This document shows, piece by piece, positions 11,402 through 23,775 of a stretch of 64,000 bases of DNA. Where the stretch lies: assembly GCA_002989075.1 (NCBI GenBank), contig PSQN01000016.1:2434336-2498335 (forward strand). Direction: 5' to 3'. Both the position numbers and the translations under genes were made by a program. How positions within the stretch are numbered: position 1 is the first letter of the stretch; every line of letters starts with the position of its first letter. The notes under the pieces were generated by a model. That model saw only the letters and a program-made list of their open reading frames with translations, was not told where the DNA came from and searched no databases. This DNA is from Arthonia radiata. Taxonomy: Eukaryota; Ascomycota; Arthoniomycetes; Arthoniales; Arthoniaceae.

Positions 11402-14400
11402 ATGCCCGTCGGCACTCTGAGAAGCAGAGGCAGCGCCAAAGACCTCTATCGACAATCTTTGATATCCAATCTCTCAGGAAATGCCCTGCCTCTTCCGTCA
11501 AACGCAATACACACTACCACTCCCTCTCCTAAATATGTCACTACCCTACAAACACCGAGCACAACATCCTCGCTTCGGCCATCCACAAGCCACCAATCCA
11601 TGGCCTCCTCCCGCCCTGAGCTTTCAAGAAGACCTTCTTCACCACAATCAGTCCAGCATCAGAATCTAGACGTTCCCCGAAATCGCCAGAGCCTTAGATC
11701 TGTCTCCGAGCCAGACATCAACACAAAGTACAAGGCACAAGCGCACAGAGAAGCATCATCAGGCGAGAACACCGGCAATGCTGCTCCCTCTCCCAATATT
11801 GGTGTCGCTGCACATAGTGGTGAGGACGTCGTTTCCGAGAAGCTTTCGAGAAAGCGTACAATGCGCCCTCTGGGCGCCTCTCTAAAGTCGTTCCGCACGA
11901 GCTCTTACAACGCTCTAATTCCGAAGAGCCGTGCGTCCGATGTGGGATCGCAAGCTCGGGCCCACATTGGGCAGTCGCGACCTTCGGATTCCAGCATCGA
12001 AGACAAGGAGGCAGTCGCGCACGTCGATGGGGCAGGGCCAAGTCCTCTTCGATACTCGGAATCATCAGCTGTGACCAATGACTCGCAAAAGACTCCCCCG
12101 GCCAGGCCTCACAACGTCGGCTCAAGGGCATCTCAATTCTTTAAGTTTACGAGGCGGAAGAAAGCGCCCGAACCATTATTTCCACTCCCCGTACGTGTCT
12201 TGCCGCCTTCTGAGCCATCAACAAAACCTGTCTCTATCGCTAGCTCAGATTCACCGACACATGCACAATCGAACGATGATTACATCCCACCAGTACCTCC
12301 GATACCCAGCTCTGCCACAGGCTCCAGCTACAAGCCCAGTCTTGACAGTGGCCGCAATGGATCCTCCACCACAGCACAATCATCTCCGCCAGTGACCATA
12401 CATTTCCAGGGAGACGCTCGCAGTCGCGCAGGAACCATGAATTCTGCAGGTCAGCCAGACTCGGACCGGGCAAACACACCTCATTATCAAGATTCAGGAC
12501 GCAACTCAACCGCGTCAACAACGCTAGGTCGCAACAGCATAGCGGGTTTGAGAAGCCTGACGTCCCGATTGAGGCATCCGTCAGAAGTCTACTCACCACG
12601 TCATTCCCCAGGAGGTACCTTTGGTCAGTCTGCAAACAATTCATTCGCCTTGAGTCGCGAAACCTTGGTGGTACCCGAGCGTGAAGACCACGAGTCTGCG
12701 GGTAAATATTACCAGCGCCTCGAAGAGCACATGTTGAAGCGCAATATCGCGTTGGCAATGTGTAAATCATCAGATCAGTTCAACAGAGACGTTCTCAGGA
12801 GTCTTGCAAGGACTTTCAAGTTTTATGAAGAGCCCATGGACATGGCATTGAGGAAGTTTCTTTGGGAAGTCAATCTACCTGGCGAGGCTCAGCAGGTCGA
12901 TCGTGTGATTAATGCCTTTGCGGAGCGCTATCACGAGTGCAATCCCCATATCTTCCTCAACGTTGGTATGTAATCCTTGCGCAAATGAGGAGCGGGCGTC
13001 GATCGCACTAACTTTTAAACAGATCAATCAGAGTTCATCGCCTATTCGCTCGTTTTGTTACATTCCGACTTATTCAATCCGAACAACAAGACCAAAATGC
13101 TGCGTCATCAGTACCAAAAGAACACAGGCGACAAGACCATACCTGCGGAGATCCTGGGTTATTTCTATGACAACATTGTCTACACTGAGTTCCTCGGCCA
13201 AAATTCAGATGAGGCCGACATGGACTCAAGATCCAAGTCGGCCTCAAAGAAAGCAAGACGCGTCAAACAGAAGCTAGCTGCTCCGGAGCCCACGAAGAAT
13301 GTTAAGATGGACCCGTACGTCGTCATCATCGACGACAAGTACAGGCTCGACACACTGCGGCCTGTCCTTAGAGACACTCTGAATCTTGAGGACACTTACT
13401 CATATCTGGGAACCTCGAGTCGATTTGACGTACTCGCCTTGCGTTCAGCTTTCGCGAGATTCGGTACACTTCAAATTACCTCCTCGATGTCACGGCCTGG
13501 CGCCTTTGCGAATGAAGAAACGAAGAAGCAGCCGTTCCAAGCGCCTCCAGGCGTAGTTGACATTAAGGTTGCAAAAGTTGGTATTGTATGGCGCAAAAGT
13601 ACGAAGCGGAAGAGGACTCGCTCTCCTTGGCAGCCCTGGGGAGCAATACTCACCCCGTCACAGCTAATGTTCTTCAAGAATGCCGACTGGGTGAAGAACC
13701 TGGTCCATCAAGCGGAGGTGCATCAGAAACAAGGGAACAGCGGCGTCGCGTGCGTGTTCAAACCTCCGCTTCCCAGTCTGACTTTCGAAGGTAAGGTGGC
13801 GACGAATGACGCTGTTGCATTGCTTGACACAAGCTACAAGAAGCATAAGAATGCTTTTGTGCTGGCACGGCGAGGCTTTGCCGTTGGTGGGTCTGATTTG
13901 GAGCAACATCATTTCGAAGAGGTCCTCCTAGCAGAGAGCGAAGCGGAGATGAACGATTGGATTGCGAAGTTCAATTACGCGTCGACTTTCATGACCAGCA
14001 ACGTGCGCATGCACTCATGGCACCCGGGCTGCAAGGTAGAGAGCTTTGTGGACCCTCCAAAGCAATCTGACAGTGCAAAAACAAAACTGGAAACAATTCC
14101 GAAGGAGGAGGTGTTGGACTTTGAACAGCAGAAGAAGCTTATGCCTATTGCACAAGCAGCTTATATGCGGACACAAATGATCAAAGAAAAGCTTGCAAGT
14201 GCGACAGAGGAGCTCGAGCCAAAGACAAAGGTGGTTGACGATCACATCCGGACTGCGAGGCATCTGGAAATCCTTGCCCCCATGAATGACAGAAATCGTG
14301 GCGATTTGCTGACGTTTGGAGCGAGAATGGCGCACAACATAAGATGGTCACGCTTTGATGTTGCTCGACTCAAGTGCCACCGCGACATGCTCTCTAGAGA

Positions 14401-15373
14401 GCTGCAAGAGGAAGAAAGCTCAACGTCAACACGCGGCATGGGCATTTTGGATGCAGACAACCGCATCCTAGGCTTTGATGGAAGGCAGAAAACCGTCAGC
14501 CGGGGCTCTCGAAGCGAACTCCAATCTACGGAAAGAGGCGCTGGTGATGCGAAACCCGCAGGCGTGCGTCCTATCGGGTCTGAAGGCGACGAACGTCCAG
14601 CGTCGTACCGCAGCTCCGACATATTCGAGAGCATTGACGAGGCTTTTGCGACTCCACCAGAGACCCTAGCCACAGTCGAAAGCGCCAACGCCAACAATTT
14701 CAAGCTTCTCAATCTTATGGAGCAAGCTGGTGCCGTAGCACCAGCCTCACCTGACGTTCAGTCCGCAAATAGCCCCCGGCCATCGTCGGTCTCGAGCATG
14801 TCATCGAAGGCGCCACTACCGGTCGGGTCGCCGACTCCGACGCAGAGTATTCACGAAGTGGGGGAAGAACGGCGACCGAGCACGGCGTCTACGGCAGAGC
14901 TTGAAGGCCCTAAAGCTGAGCTCACAGGGAGTCCAACCAGCAGCTCTAAATCAAAGGCACGACGCAGTTTGCAGCGTACGTTGCGAGAGCCCCGAGATGC
15001 GTTGTCACAGTCTTCGTCGCGTTCGAACCGCAATAAGAAGCACAAGGATAGAGACAGTCAAGCTGCAGAGAACACGGATGATGGGGCATCGCTGCACGGA
15101 TCTGAGAGTCTTGTTAGGCGCAAGGGTAGCTTTACCGTGCATGGGAAGAAAGCATCCATCATCACCATACCGGAATGGGACCAGAATGTCAAGTCGACCG
15201 AGGAACGGCTGCGTCTGCGCAAGCAGCTGGCGAGTGACAGCTCGAAGAGGCGCTCACAGGATATCGATGGAATGACTGAGGACGAAGAGGGTTCAGTGGT
15301 GCCGGATCGTCGAGCTTCAGTGGCAGTCTCCACTTCTGTGGCGGAAGAGTCTGGCGATGAGGCAGTGGCGTGA
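11402..15373 (+). CDS. Sec7-PH domain Arf guanine-nucleotide exchange factor (EFA6/Syt1/Yel1-like)
   Basis: Exons are 11402-12965 and 13023-15373, giving 1,304 residues. The first 400 residues are a Ser/Pro/Thr-rich disordered region. A Sec7 domain follows from about residue 415. It has FLWEVNLPGEAQQVDRVI with the catalytic glutamate of LPGE, then NPHIFLNVD joined across the intron (G|AT) to QSEFIAYSLVLLHSDLFNP. A PH domain of the type paired with Sec7 in EFA6-like proteins spans about 695-860 (VGIVWRK ... WGAILTPSQLMFF ... EMNDWIAKFNYAS). A predicted coiled-coil or helical stretch and a long Ser-rich tail complete it. These proteins activate Arf GTPases at membranes, often the plasma membrane. 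Which yeast relative is the closest orthologue is not certain. Confidence 0.92.
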
Positions 15374-16171
15374 GGATTGCTGGCTCGCAGCCATTTCAAA
15401 AAACGAGCAATGGGAGAGTCAGGGTCGTTCATGGGAAAAGTTTGGGCAAGCGTTCATTGTCAATGCGGATTGATGAGCAAGCGAAACAAGATACCCCAGC
15501 TGCGTGGTCTTTGCACCATCATCAGCTTACGAACGGCGGCCTGTATGTTGAGTGTCTTGAACAGCGATGTCATTCGAGAATCTAGATGTTTGTACGAATA
15601 TGAATGAAAACTATGGGCCCTTTCAATCGATCGTGCCTTCTTGTTGTGCCTTTTGGCAGAACCACGTGGGTTTGTCGTAAGTTGTCCACCACGATCCTGA
15701 TCAAACTTCTACATCGACTAGAGTACAGTCTGTTTAGAATCCTCCCGCCGCTTCGTTGCTGCTTTCCTGCTTTCAACATCTTGTCCCGTCCGTGATTGAC
15801 TTCCCGAACCGTCTGCCCTCATAGTGATCGCCCATCCGAGCTGTCACCCGAGCTTTCACGAAGCTTTCAGCCACACAGCTGTGCACCTCATAGCAGTCCC
15901 GCAGTAGCCGAGCAACCAGTAGCTGAGAGCAGCGACCTGCTCCTAGATGTAGTGAAGGGCAAGAATTCATATACAATTCTGCTGACCTCCCTGTCTTCTG
16001 CAGTAGCTCCAGCAGATAGGGCGCACTCGTCAAGTTGACTCAGGATAGACAGAAGCATCTTTGGCCTCAAAGACATATAAGTGGACCTTTTCTCTAATAC
16101 TACAAGACGTCACTCGTGTATTCAAGGTGAGCCCAAGTGGCCAAAAACCACACCAGCCATCTCAACAAGCC
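15374..16171. other. Intergenic region between two rightward genes
   Basis: This 798-bp stretch holds the Sec7-gene 3' UTR and the promoter of the flavin-binding gene. I see no conserved open frame, RNA gene or clear repeat. Confidence 0.4.
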
Positions 16172-17493
16172 ATGGCCTCCTTCGAGCAAACCAGCCTCAA
16201 CAAGGTTAACCGCAAAGGCCAACGTGGTAAGTCCCCCTCCTCACCCATCCACCCATCCCATCCATTTATACAACACCCAAATCTCCACCTATTTTGAATA
16301 TCCCAACCCCGTACCCCACCTAACCACCCAGGCACATACGACCACGCCACCATCCACAGCCTAATCGACAGCACTCCCGTCCTACACGTCGCCTTCCAAC
16401 CGCCACACGACGACCCCACTGAACCCGCCTTCCCCGTCATCCTCCCCATGCTCGGCTGCACAGGCGCCTACACGTCCAATATCGGTCCGGACGCGCCGCT
16501 GCCTGATAATGAGGAGAGATGTATCTACCTGCACGGCTATGTCAGCGCGCGGCTGATGCGGTTGCCGGAGAACGCTGGGGCTGGGGCTGGTGAGGGTAAG
16601 GGTGAGGGTGAGGGTGAGGGTGAGGGGGAAGGCGTACCCATAACGGTGTCCGCGACCCTGCTGGACGGCATCATCCTGGCGTTGACGCCGTTTAATCATA
16701 GTTGTAATTATCGGAGTGCGGTGGTGTTTGGGCGGGCGCGGGTGGTGGAGGGGGAGGGGGAGAAGGTTCGTTTATTGTTTCCCCACTGTCTTTCTCGACA
16801 GGCTACACCCTTTCACTAGTCTGTTCGACGTTACCAGCGTGCGACATTTTCGTTCTTCAGCGATCGCGTGTGGGTGTTGCAGTGTGAGTGATCGATGCGC
16901 TGACAAAACAGACATACGCCATGCACCGCATAACGAACAACCTCGTCCCGAACCGCTGGTCCCAAACACGCTTACCGAATGCCGCTGAGCTCAAATCCAC
17001 TGGCATCATACGCGTGGGCATCCACAGTGCGAGCGCCAAGGTCCATGTCGGTGGTCCGGGTGATGATAAGAAAGACAGTAGGGATGAGAGCGTGACGGGG
17101 CGTGTGTGGACGGGTGTGGTGCCGACTTGGTTGCAGTATGGGCCGTTGTTGGAGGTGAGTTGCTATCTCTTCTACTCCCTTTACCATGTCTCCTCCATCT
17201 GCTCCGCTAGCTGTCTCCTCAATATGGATCTCAAATGCGCGATACGGGTGAATGGTGAGAGAAGGGGATATTAACGCAAGCAGGGCAACGACAACAAAGT
17301 CACACCCACCCCAGCCTATCTAAAGGAGTGGATCGAGAAAGAGCAGAAAACGCGGAAAGAGGAGGCGTTTGAGAGTCTGAAGGATGAGAATGGGGCGTTG
17401 GGTGTGAGGAGTATGAGGGATCCGAATGAGGGGAGGGGATGGCTTTGGGGGAGTCTGTGGTATTTGAGGATGGCTTTTACGGGGGGATGGTAA
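16172..17493 (+). CDS. PNPOx-like flavin-nucleotide-binding protein
   Basis: Exons are 16172-16226, 16332-16765, 16912-17154 and 17284-17493, giving 313 residues. The start NKVNRKGQRGTYDHATIHSL is typical of the fungal branch of the pyridoxamine 5'-phosphate oxidase-like FMN-binding split-barrel family (Pyridox_ox_2). The block LHGYVSARLM and the later core AILALTPFNHSCNYRSA-like strand fit that fold. Members probably bind FMN; their substrates are mostly unknown, and a role in vitamin B6 synthesis should not be assumed. An in-frame GGTGAG hexamer array (16589-16630) inserts a Gly/Glu run near residue 95 that looks like a lineage-specific loop. All three introns restore frame. Confidence 0.85.
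16589..16630 (+). repeat. GGTGAG-type hexamer array inside a coding exon
   Basis: About seven hexamers (GGTGAG with one GGTAAG and a GGGGAA end) encode a Gly-Glu/Lys dipeptide run. Each GGTGAG or GGTAAG also resembles a 5' splice site. Confidence 0.9.
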
Positions 17494-18806
17494 AAGGGCT
17501 TCGGTTCGGTTGAGGGATGACAGTAAAAGCAGTGAGAATGATCTGGAGAGTGTTCCTGCTACATTTGTTGCTGAAAAGATGTGTTTCAGCTGCTGCGTTA
17601 TGTATGGCTACTGTTGCGTGCTCTTTCGCAGCGTTGCTGGATGTCAGCAGAAGATCACGTTTGTGCCAGGCTGAGCGAATTGATGCCCTGCAGCAATATG
17701 GACAGGTCCGCACGTGGCTGCGGCACTCACGCCTATGACTTCTTGTTGCTCACATTCTCTACGTCCACCACGTCGAAACTCATGATACGTCCTACAGATA
17801 CACAACAGCCTACCGCGGCTGTGCAGAGCGGTCCGCCTGACAATTTACCATCACAAGCAGGTGGCACGTTTCTGCGACGGTAAAGAAAAAGAGGCAGTTG
17901 CTGAGAGGGATGCCGAGATCCTTGTGGTCATGTTCAGAGTGCATTATAGGATCAAAGATTTTTCTAATAAAGCGTCATTGAAAGGGGGATGGTGCAATCA
18001 AATGCAATGCACAGAATATCCGAGCTGAGTAGAGGCACCTGGATGCCCTTACGGTCGCGCCAGCTTTGCACGCCTGGAAAGGCGCTTGATAGCGATCATT
18101 GCGCGAAGGGCCGGGCCTGCTTGGACGTCCCTTGGGGCAGTGTTAGTGCGATGTTGTGTGCCACTGTGTGCGCTTTCCAGGTGCTCTGCTGGCTTGAGCA
18201 GTCAAAACTAGATGGGCATAGATGGCCGGGACGAGAACTAGGGGCTTGTGCTGCGCGTAGTGGTGCGTCTGAGCTGCTCTAAGCTCTTGGGGTACTGTGC
18301 GTATCTGAGCGGTGGGCTGCGCTGCGGTTGGAGTCCGGCGCAATTGGAGACGCTTACGTGGTGGTGTGGTATGAACGTAGTGTCTGCGTTCTTGCGGTTG
18401 CGTGTGTATTATGTAGATAATGCGGATGCTTTGCTGCCATTCATTTTTGTCTTTGGCTTGGGGTGCAGCGGAAGGGTGGCGTTGCTATACTGTTCGATGC
18501 CGACGCTGCTGCGGGTATCGTTCTCTGCGGGAGACCCGTGTGAACGGGATTCAGGCATTTGCGTGTCATTGTAATGGGTACAGTGACTGCGCTTCATTCT
18601 CATTGACAAGAAGGGACAAGAGGAGCCTATGTGCCTTCGGAAGAGAAAAAGCATGAGACGCTGGGCTGGGTTGCGTATAATTATGCCTGTCGACAGAAAG
18701 CCGCTCGGTGCGCTCAAACTCCAGCTGATGCAACATGCAATCTACGTCGGCGGTGCCTCCTTCTCCCAGTCGTGGTATCATCATCAACCTCGTCAACTCA
18801 TCAAGA
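17494..18806. other. Convergent intergenic region without a recognised gene
   Basis: This 1.3-kb gap lies between the 3' ends of the flavin-binding gene and sec17. Short frames are open on both strands but show no recognisable domain, plausible splice chain or signal peptide. I see no repeat or RNA gene. Confidence 0.4.
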
Positions 18807-19890
18807 CTATGCAAAGTCATCCTCCATCTCGCCGATGTTATTCTTGACCCTGCATGACCCATTAGCACACACTGGACACCATAGCCCAAGAGAGCCTCCA
18901 CATACCTCAGCAAAATCGTCGTCTTCCAGTTATCCAGCTTGCTCATCTGATCATACTGGAAGAGCTTGTCCCCAAACGCCTCCCCATCATTCTGCTCCAC
19001 CGCGGTCGTCAAATCCACCAGCAACTGATGCTCCCGCTGCTGCGCGAAACTCGGATCCATCGCGCGATACGCCTCCAGCGCCCGGTTCACACTCACCATG
19101 TCCTTGCTCGCCAGATGACACAGCCCCGCCTTCAGCAGGTACTCCTTGACACTAAACCGCATCAAATTATTATTCACGCACGCCTTGGCCACCTGCTCGA
19201 AATACTGCACGCCCTTCGCATAGTCTTCTGCCAGCGCACTCAGGTCCGCGACCTTCAAGTAGCACTTGTTCGCCAGGCTCTCCGCGCGGTCGTTCTCGTA
19301 CCACCGCCCGGCCGTCTCCCAGGCCTCGATGGCTTTTTGCGGGTCTTGCAGCTCGGTCTCGTAGAGTTCCGCGAGATCTTGCTGCGGCTTCGTGGCGCGC
19401 CGGAACTCGCCCTCGGATTTGCGGAAGGCGATGATGGCTTGGAGGCAGCGCGCGCAGTCGGGCGGTGAGGACTTGCGGTAGGCTTTGGAGGCTTTGTCGA
19501 GGCAGTCGGCCATTTCGATGGTTTCTTTCAGTTGGTCGCGGTAGAGTGCTGCTGCCTGGAGGGTGTGTGTCAGTCAGGGTAATGCAAGGAGCTGTGTTTA
19601 CTGGTAGTGCCGTAGATTGCTGATTTTAAGCATTCGTGCAGGCCACGCCGCCTTATCTAGCTCGTGTAGTATGGCAAAGAAGACGGAAGAACCCAACGAA
19701 CCTTCTCATACACCTGTGCTGCCTCTTGGTATTCGCCCTTGTCGTTGAAGAGGTCGTCACCAGCACTTTTGTATAATCTTGCTGCATCCTCAAGCTTTTG
19801 CACCTTGCCGCCGAAGAAGCTGAAGCCGCCTGAGGCGCTCGAGGCCAGTTTGTCTGCTTGCGCAATCTGAGCGTGTGGATTGCCGGCCAT
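18807..19890 (-). CDS. sec17: Alpha-SNAP vesicle-fusion adaptor Sec17
   Basis: Exons are 19890-19702, 19555-18906 and 18849-18807, giving 293 residues, matching Sec17/alpha-SNAP (about 292). The protein recruits the NSF ATPase Sec18 to SNARE bundles so they can be disassembled after membrane fusion. The helical TPR-like array is clear: QLKETIEMADCLDKASKAY, ELYETELQDPQKAIEAWE and the membrane-proximal GGFSFFGGK loop. The third exon has only 43 nt and supplies the conserved acidic end VKNNIGEMEDDFA. This tail contacts and stimulates the NSF ATPase in the family. It joins the previous exon as AG|G. Without this last splice the protein would end in unrelated sequence. Confidence 0.95.
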
Positions 19891-20398
19891 TTTCTAGGTA
19901 GTTTGGTGAGGTAGTAATTAGGGTGAGTACGCAGATGTGAGTCTCTCAAGCCCGGTCGCAAGGCGCTGAATGATGAGCACTACCAAATTTGAGGCCTTCC
20001 TTTGCAGATTCGTGATGGGTGATGGGGTGCAGTTCAAATAATGGGGAAAGAGCGTCGAGACACTGCTGGGAAATCGAGGGGTCACTCGGCGGGGCAGGTT
20101 GAGATCTTTGGGTACCCGAAGCCCCGAGATTCAGTTGTTCGCGGCGTAGGACTAGGGGTTCAGCGCCCCGAATGAAGTACCAGGCAGGGTCCTGTGCAAG
20201 ATCCCTCGCACAGCAAAAAAACAAGGGAATAGAGAGGTGCGGCGAGTTATATTGGTCCATTTCAGACCTCGACATGCATTATGATATATTCATACAGTCG
20301 CCGTGGGATGCATAGTTGGCAGAGCAAGACACTTCGTCCTTCCGCGCGTCGCCGGAAAGCTTTTCCACCATCATCACTACTTCCTGCAATACCATTTC
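19891..20398. other. Intergenic region upstream of sec17
   Basis: This 508-bp stretch lies between two leftward genes and contains the sec17 promoter. TTAGGGT at 19918-19924 is a partial telobox 28 bp before the start codon. No gene is supported. Confidence 0.4.
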
Positions 20399-21687
20399 TC
20401 AATCTGTATTGCCCCAAATGATCCGGAAGAGCGGCGACCTCGACCGGCGTCTTGGATTCTCTGATCTTCCATCGTCCACCTCATCTGCTTCTGGGTTGCT
20501 CAGGAATGACAGAGTCGCCGTGGTCTTGAAGATGGCGTGGACAACGAACGCCTCGCGTGACGTCGCGTAGACTGTGATTGCACCGCCAGTAATGACACCG
20601 AAGAAGAAGCAGAAGAAGTACAGCACTCTCTTTGTGCGGCTGGGGTTGCTGAAGTCCAGGATCTTGGCATCGTTGCAGAGTTGGATAACCACACCTGTTA
20701 CCATCGTTGTGTTCAGTTCTTGCTGCTTTGTTTGAATAGCAATGGCTATCTGCCCTCCGAATGAGACCCCCAGTAAGGCCAATATGACGGGCGCTGTAGG
20801 CCACACGTCTTGGTCAGTCACGAAGCACACAAGCACGGTGGCGATCCAGGTCAGCAACGTCTGTATACCAGCGCTGAAAAGTAGAGAGATGCGACGCCGA
20901 TGATTGATGATGTGGCCCAGTTTGGCGAAGGCGGCGCAGCCGAGAACGAAGGCTATAAAGGAGAAAACAATGTTCATTTCTTCCTGGTCCAGCGTGTATG
21001 GATGCCGTACAACTCGTAACGCCAGGAAAACGGTATTGCCCGTTTGTTTTGACGCGAAGCATCCATACTTGGTCAAGCAAGCAGCGTCGACTATGCCAGT
21101 CGTGAATCTAGTCATTTGTTAGCCATCATAGCTTGGGTTAGAGGTCGTCAGCGTAGTGTGCTGAAAGGGACCACTGGCTGTATATAGGTGCGGTCCCTAT
21201 GTCGCTGTTACACTTCAGTGTGGACGCCTCTAGCACGTTGGCCTGATCATTGTCTTGGTCTCGATACATCGAACTTCTGCTGATGCCAGGAGCTTATTGC
21301 AAAACACTTGCGCTTCTTAAGGCCGCTCGTCGCAGTGTATCGAGGAATGAGCGAGGCATACACATGTAATTGACTAACTTACGTTAAGAATAGTAATTGG
21401 GCCTGTAGATATCGATTCGAAGCAATCTCTGCAGAGAAGTAGGCTCTGAGTTTCCTGTACTTTGAGTTGTCTGTGATCTTCGTGCCACCAGCGGCCACCC
21501 CACTCTCGGGGTCCATTTGTGTATCTGTCGTGGACGCATTCGAGCTGGCGACATGCTGCTCAACACTTTCAAGGATATCTTCTCCGTCTGATCGTGCTTG
21601 ACGCTCCGATGAGTGGTCCACTTGGGGCGCAGACTGGTGAGTACTCGCATCTTCCGAGAGTAACGGCGTTGTCTCAGAGGCAGACAT
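20399..21687 (-). CDS. DUF1275 (YoaK-like) multi-pass membrane protein
   Basis: Exons are 21687-21383 and 21107-20399, giving 337 residues. The first 90 residues are hydrophilic and Ser/Glu-rich (ETTPLLSEDAS), probably cytosolic. The rest contains about six hydrophobic segments, with FTTGIVDAACL, TGNTVFLAL and ITGGAITVYA matching the pattern of the DUF1275 family. Function is unknown; a transporter-like role is only inferred from topology. The intron is unusually long for this window (275 nt) and starts with a strong GTAAGT; the splice AC|A links LLFLT to FTTGIVD. A shorter product starting at the ATG near 21115 is possible but would lose the N-terminal tail and first helix. Confidence 0.88.
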
Positions 21688-22272
21688 AGCATACGATAAT
21701 TCAGCAAATTCGCGTCACGCAGAAAGCATTGACGCTGACAACGGCGGCGGCCTTGTACGGGCTATTGCGAGGGATATGGATGTCGCCCTCTAGACAAGAA
21801 CAGACATGCCGAAGGGGCCACTAGTCCCTAGATTTGGTACTAAAAACGATGATGCAAAGGTGTCTTCATTCAGTCTGGGCATCCGAGCAAACCAGATGAC
21901 TGCAAGCGAAAGTGCTGAATTAATGTGAAGTGAAGATGTGCCGCAGTGACCGGGGTACCGATCTCCAGGAATGCGCTGCCCGGACCGCGTTTGACGGACA
22001 GGTGAGACATTTCGCAGTCATTGCCAATGACATGCTCACCTGCGGTAAGAAGCTCGAGATGGTGTCAGGCTACTGCGATCAAGTGATGAAGTCGGCGCAA
22101 GCATTGTAGCTTCACGTCGAAGCTGTCTAGGTCATGTGCAGCGTCTCAGCTCGCGGAACAGCCTCAGACTACCGTTGCCTCCACTGTCCAGGAGTATCAT
22201 CACGAGCAATGTTTTCCGGTCATGAATGATCGCGGTCATTAATCATTCTAAAAATTAAGTCGTGTCCGAGCA
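21688..22272. other. Intergenic region upstream of the DUF1275 gene
   Basis: This 585-bp stretch lies between two leftward genes. A short inverted repeat (AATGA/TCATT around TCGCGG) lies near 22224-22239 at the 3' side of the Mob gene. No gene is supported. Confidence 0.35.
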
Positions 22273-23775
22273 TCAATCTTCCACAGACTTGCTCGCGTCT
22301 TCCGCTTCAGCATGCTCCGTGGTTGAAGCTTGAGCTCCTTCAGCCTTTGTGAGCGCAGTCTTGGCAATCTCTTCTGACTCGGCCACCTCTGCGGCATGGT
22401 CTTCTTGACCTGACTCGGACTGCTGCTCTGATTCTGTGCGTGCGCCTTCAAGGTCTGCAGAAGTCATTGCATGAGGCGAAGTCGGTGAGAGGCCCATGCT
22501 GGAGCTTGTGGATCTTGACGAGGACGTCTCTATCGCTGTCGTCGGCTCCGGAGGGCCCAGTATCATAGGTTCTACTCGCGGGTTGTTCAGCTCTACATCC
22601 GCTATTCGTTCCACACTTGGCTTGTGAGATGGCAGTGGCGGCGCTGGCACGGCGGATTTGGCAGTCGAGTGCCTTGACGGAAGCGGAAACTCAGGCCCGC
22701 CAATCTGGGATGTTTCCTCTTCCTCGTTTTCCTCCATGACAGTCGCAACACTTGATCCACTCTTTGAAGGTGCGCTCCTGTGTTTTCGAGCAGTCACCGC
22801 GCCGCTATCCATTTTGCTGTTCTCGGTATTCCTTTTCGCGACAGGAGCTGGCGATATAGCCGACGAGCGCCTTGACGTATCATCGCGGCTGTTGTCCTCT
22901 TCTTGTGCACTTTCGAGTCCTTCGGCTTCTGGAGGAATAGTATAGTTGTCCTCCGGTATCAACGCGTACGAATCGCAGATTGTCTTGAAAAGGATGTAAA
23001 GGCCAGTCCGACCTTCTATGCGCCAGAATGCGTCTCGATGCTGGAACCATGCGTGGGCAAAGATACGGTAGACGCGACGGAAGATGTTGGTGAGTTGTCT
23101 CTCTTGGTGCTGTCTCGTTACTCCACCTCCAGTCCCGTCCGAGCCAAAGGCGAGACGGCTTGGAAAATGCTTCGGGCTTGTCAAAGTATTGGCAGCCCAG
23201 TCGAGCGTATGACAACAGTAGTCGATCGCACAGCATGACTTTGGTGGATCATGGACAGCACAGAGATATTGCCATTCGGAAGCACGCATCTCGGGACACG
23301 TGGCTGATGAGCAAGGCGGATTATCGGCGAAGAGCGAGATCATGATTACGTTGATCTTCTGGACGAGGAAGCGACATAATTCGTAAAGCCATAAAGCGCG
23401 GTCGGTATTGGGAGGGACGGCTGCCAGTGATGAAGCGGTTGAGCGTGAGATGGGCTGTGTTGTGTCTGCATCCGAAGGGTGCGTGTAGCTATGGTGTAGA
23501 GCTTTGAGATGTTCCGTAAGCTGAAATGCAGAATCGATATCCGAAAGCTCTACCAGAGGAGGCCCTTCATTCATATCTGCAGCTTTCGTTCCAGGCCGGA
23601 TTCTCCTGGAGCCATTCATAGCGTTGTCTGGCTGTGCTTCCAATTTAGACATCTCGGAGGGCGGAGAAAGGGGCGAGCGAGGAGCAGTCATATCTTCAGC
23701 CATTGGAGGCGGGCTTGGGAGACGTGGAGAGCTGGATGGTGACCGGGGCCCTGCAGAAACGGTTGCGGCTGCCAT
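22273..23775 (-). CDS. mob3: Mob/phocein family protein (MOB3/MOB4-like, STRIPAK type)
   Basis: Single exon of 500 residues from the ATG at 23775; an in-frame ATG further upstream would add a poor N-terminal tail and is not favoured. The Mob fold covers about residues 60-290. The zinc ligands are visible: Cys pair in PPCSSATCPEMRASEWQYLC and His pair in HAWFQHRD. The CHTLDWAANTLTS segment and the Cys-rich SCCAIDYCC fit phocein more than Mob1/Mob2, which points to the STRIPAK phosphatase complex. In filamentous fungi that complex controls hyphal fusion and fruiting-body development. The last 200 residues are Ser/Glu/Ala-rich and disordered, a fungal extension. Subfamily placement is inferred. 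Confidence 0.85.
   Translation of the reverse strand: MAAATVSAGPRSPSSSPRLPSPPPMAEDMTAPRSPLSPPSEMSKLEAQPDNAMNGSRRIRPGTKAADMNEGPPLVELSDIDSAFQLTEHLKALHHSYTHPSDADTTQPISRSTASSLAAVPPNTDRALWLYELCRFLVQKINVIMISLFADNPPCSSATCPEMRASEWQYLCAVHDPPKSCCAIDYCCHTLDWAANTLTSPKHFPSRLAFGSDGTGGGVTRQHQERQLTNIFRRVYRIFAHAWFQHRDAFWRIEGRTGLYILFKTICDSYALIPEDNYTIPPEAEGLESAQEEDNSRDDTSRRSSAISPAPVAKRNTENSKMDSGAVTARKHRSAPSKSGSSVATVMEENEEEETSQIGGPEFPLPSRHSTAKSAVPAPPLPSHKPSVERIADVELNNPRVEPMILGPPEPTTAIETSSSRSTSSSMGLSPTSPHAMTSADLEGARTESEQQSESGQEDHAAEVAESEEIAKTALTKAEGAQASTTEHAEAEDASKSVED

Noticed and set aside
18248-18574. 108-codon frame with hydrophobic stretches between the flavin gene and sec17
   Set aside because: Composition is Cys/Leu/Trp-rich in an irregular way, with no clear membrane topology and no family.
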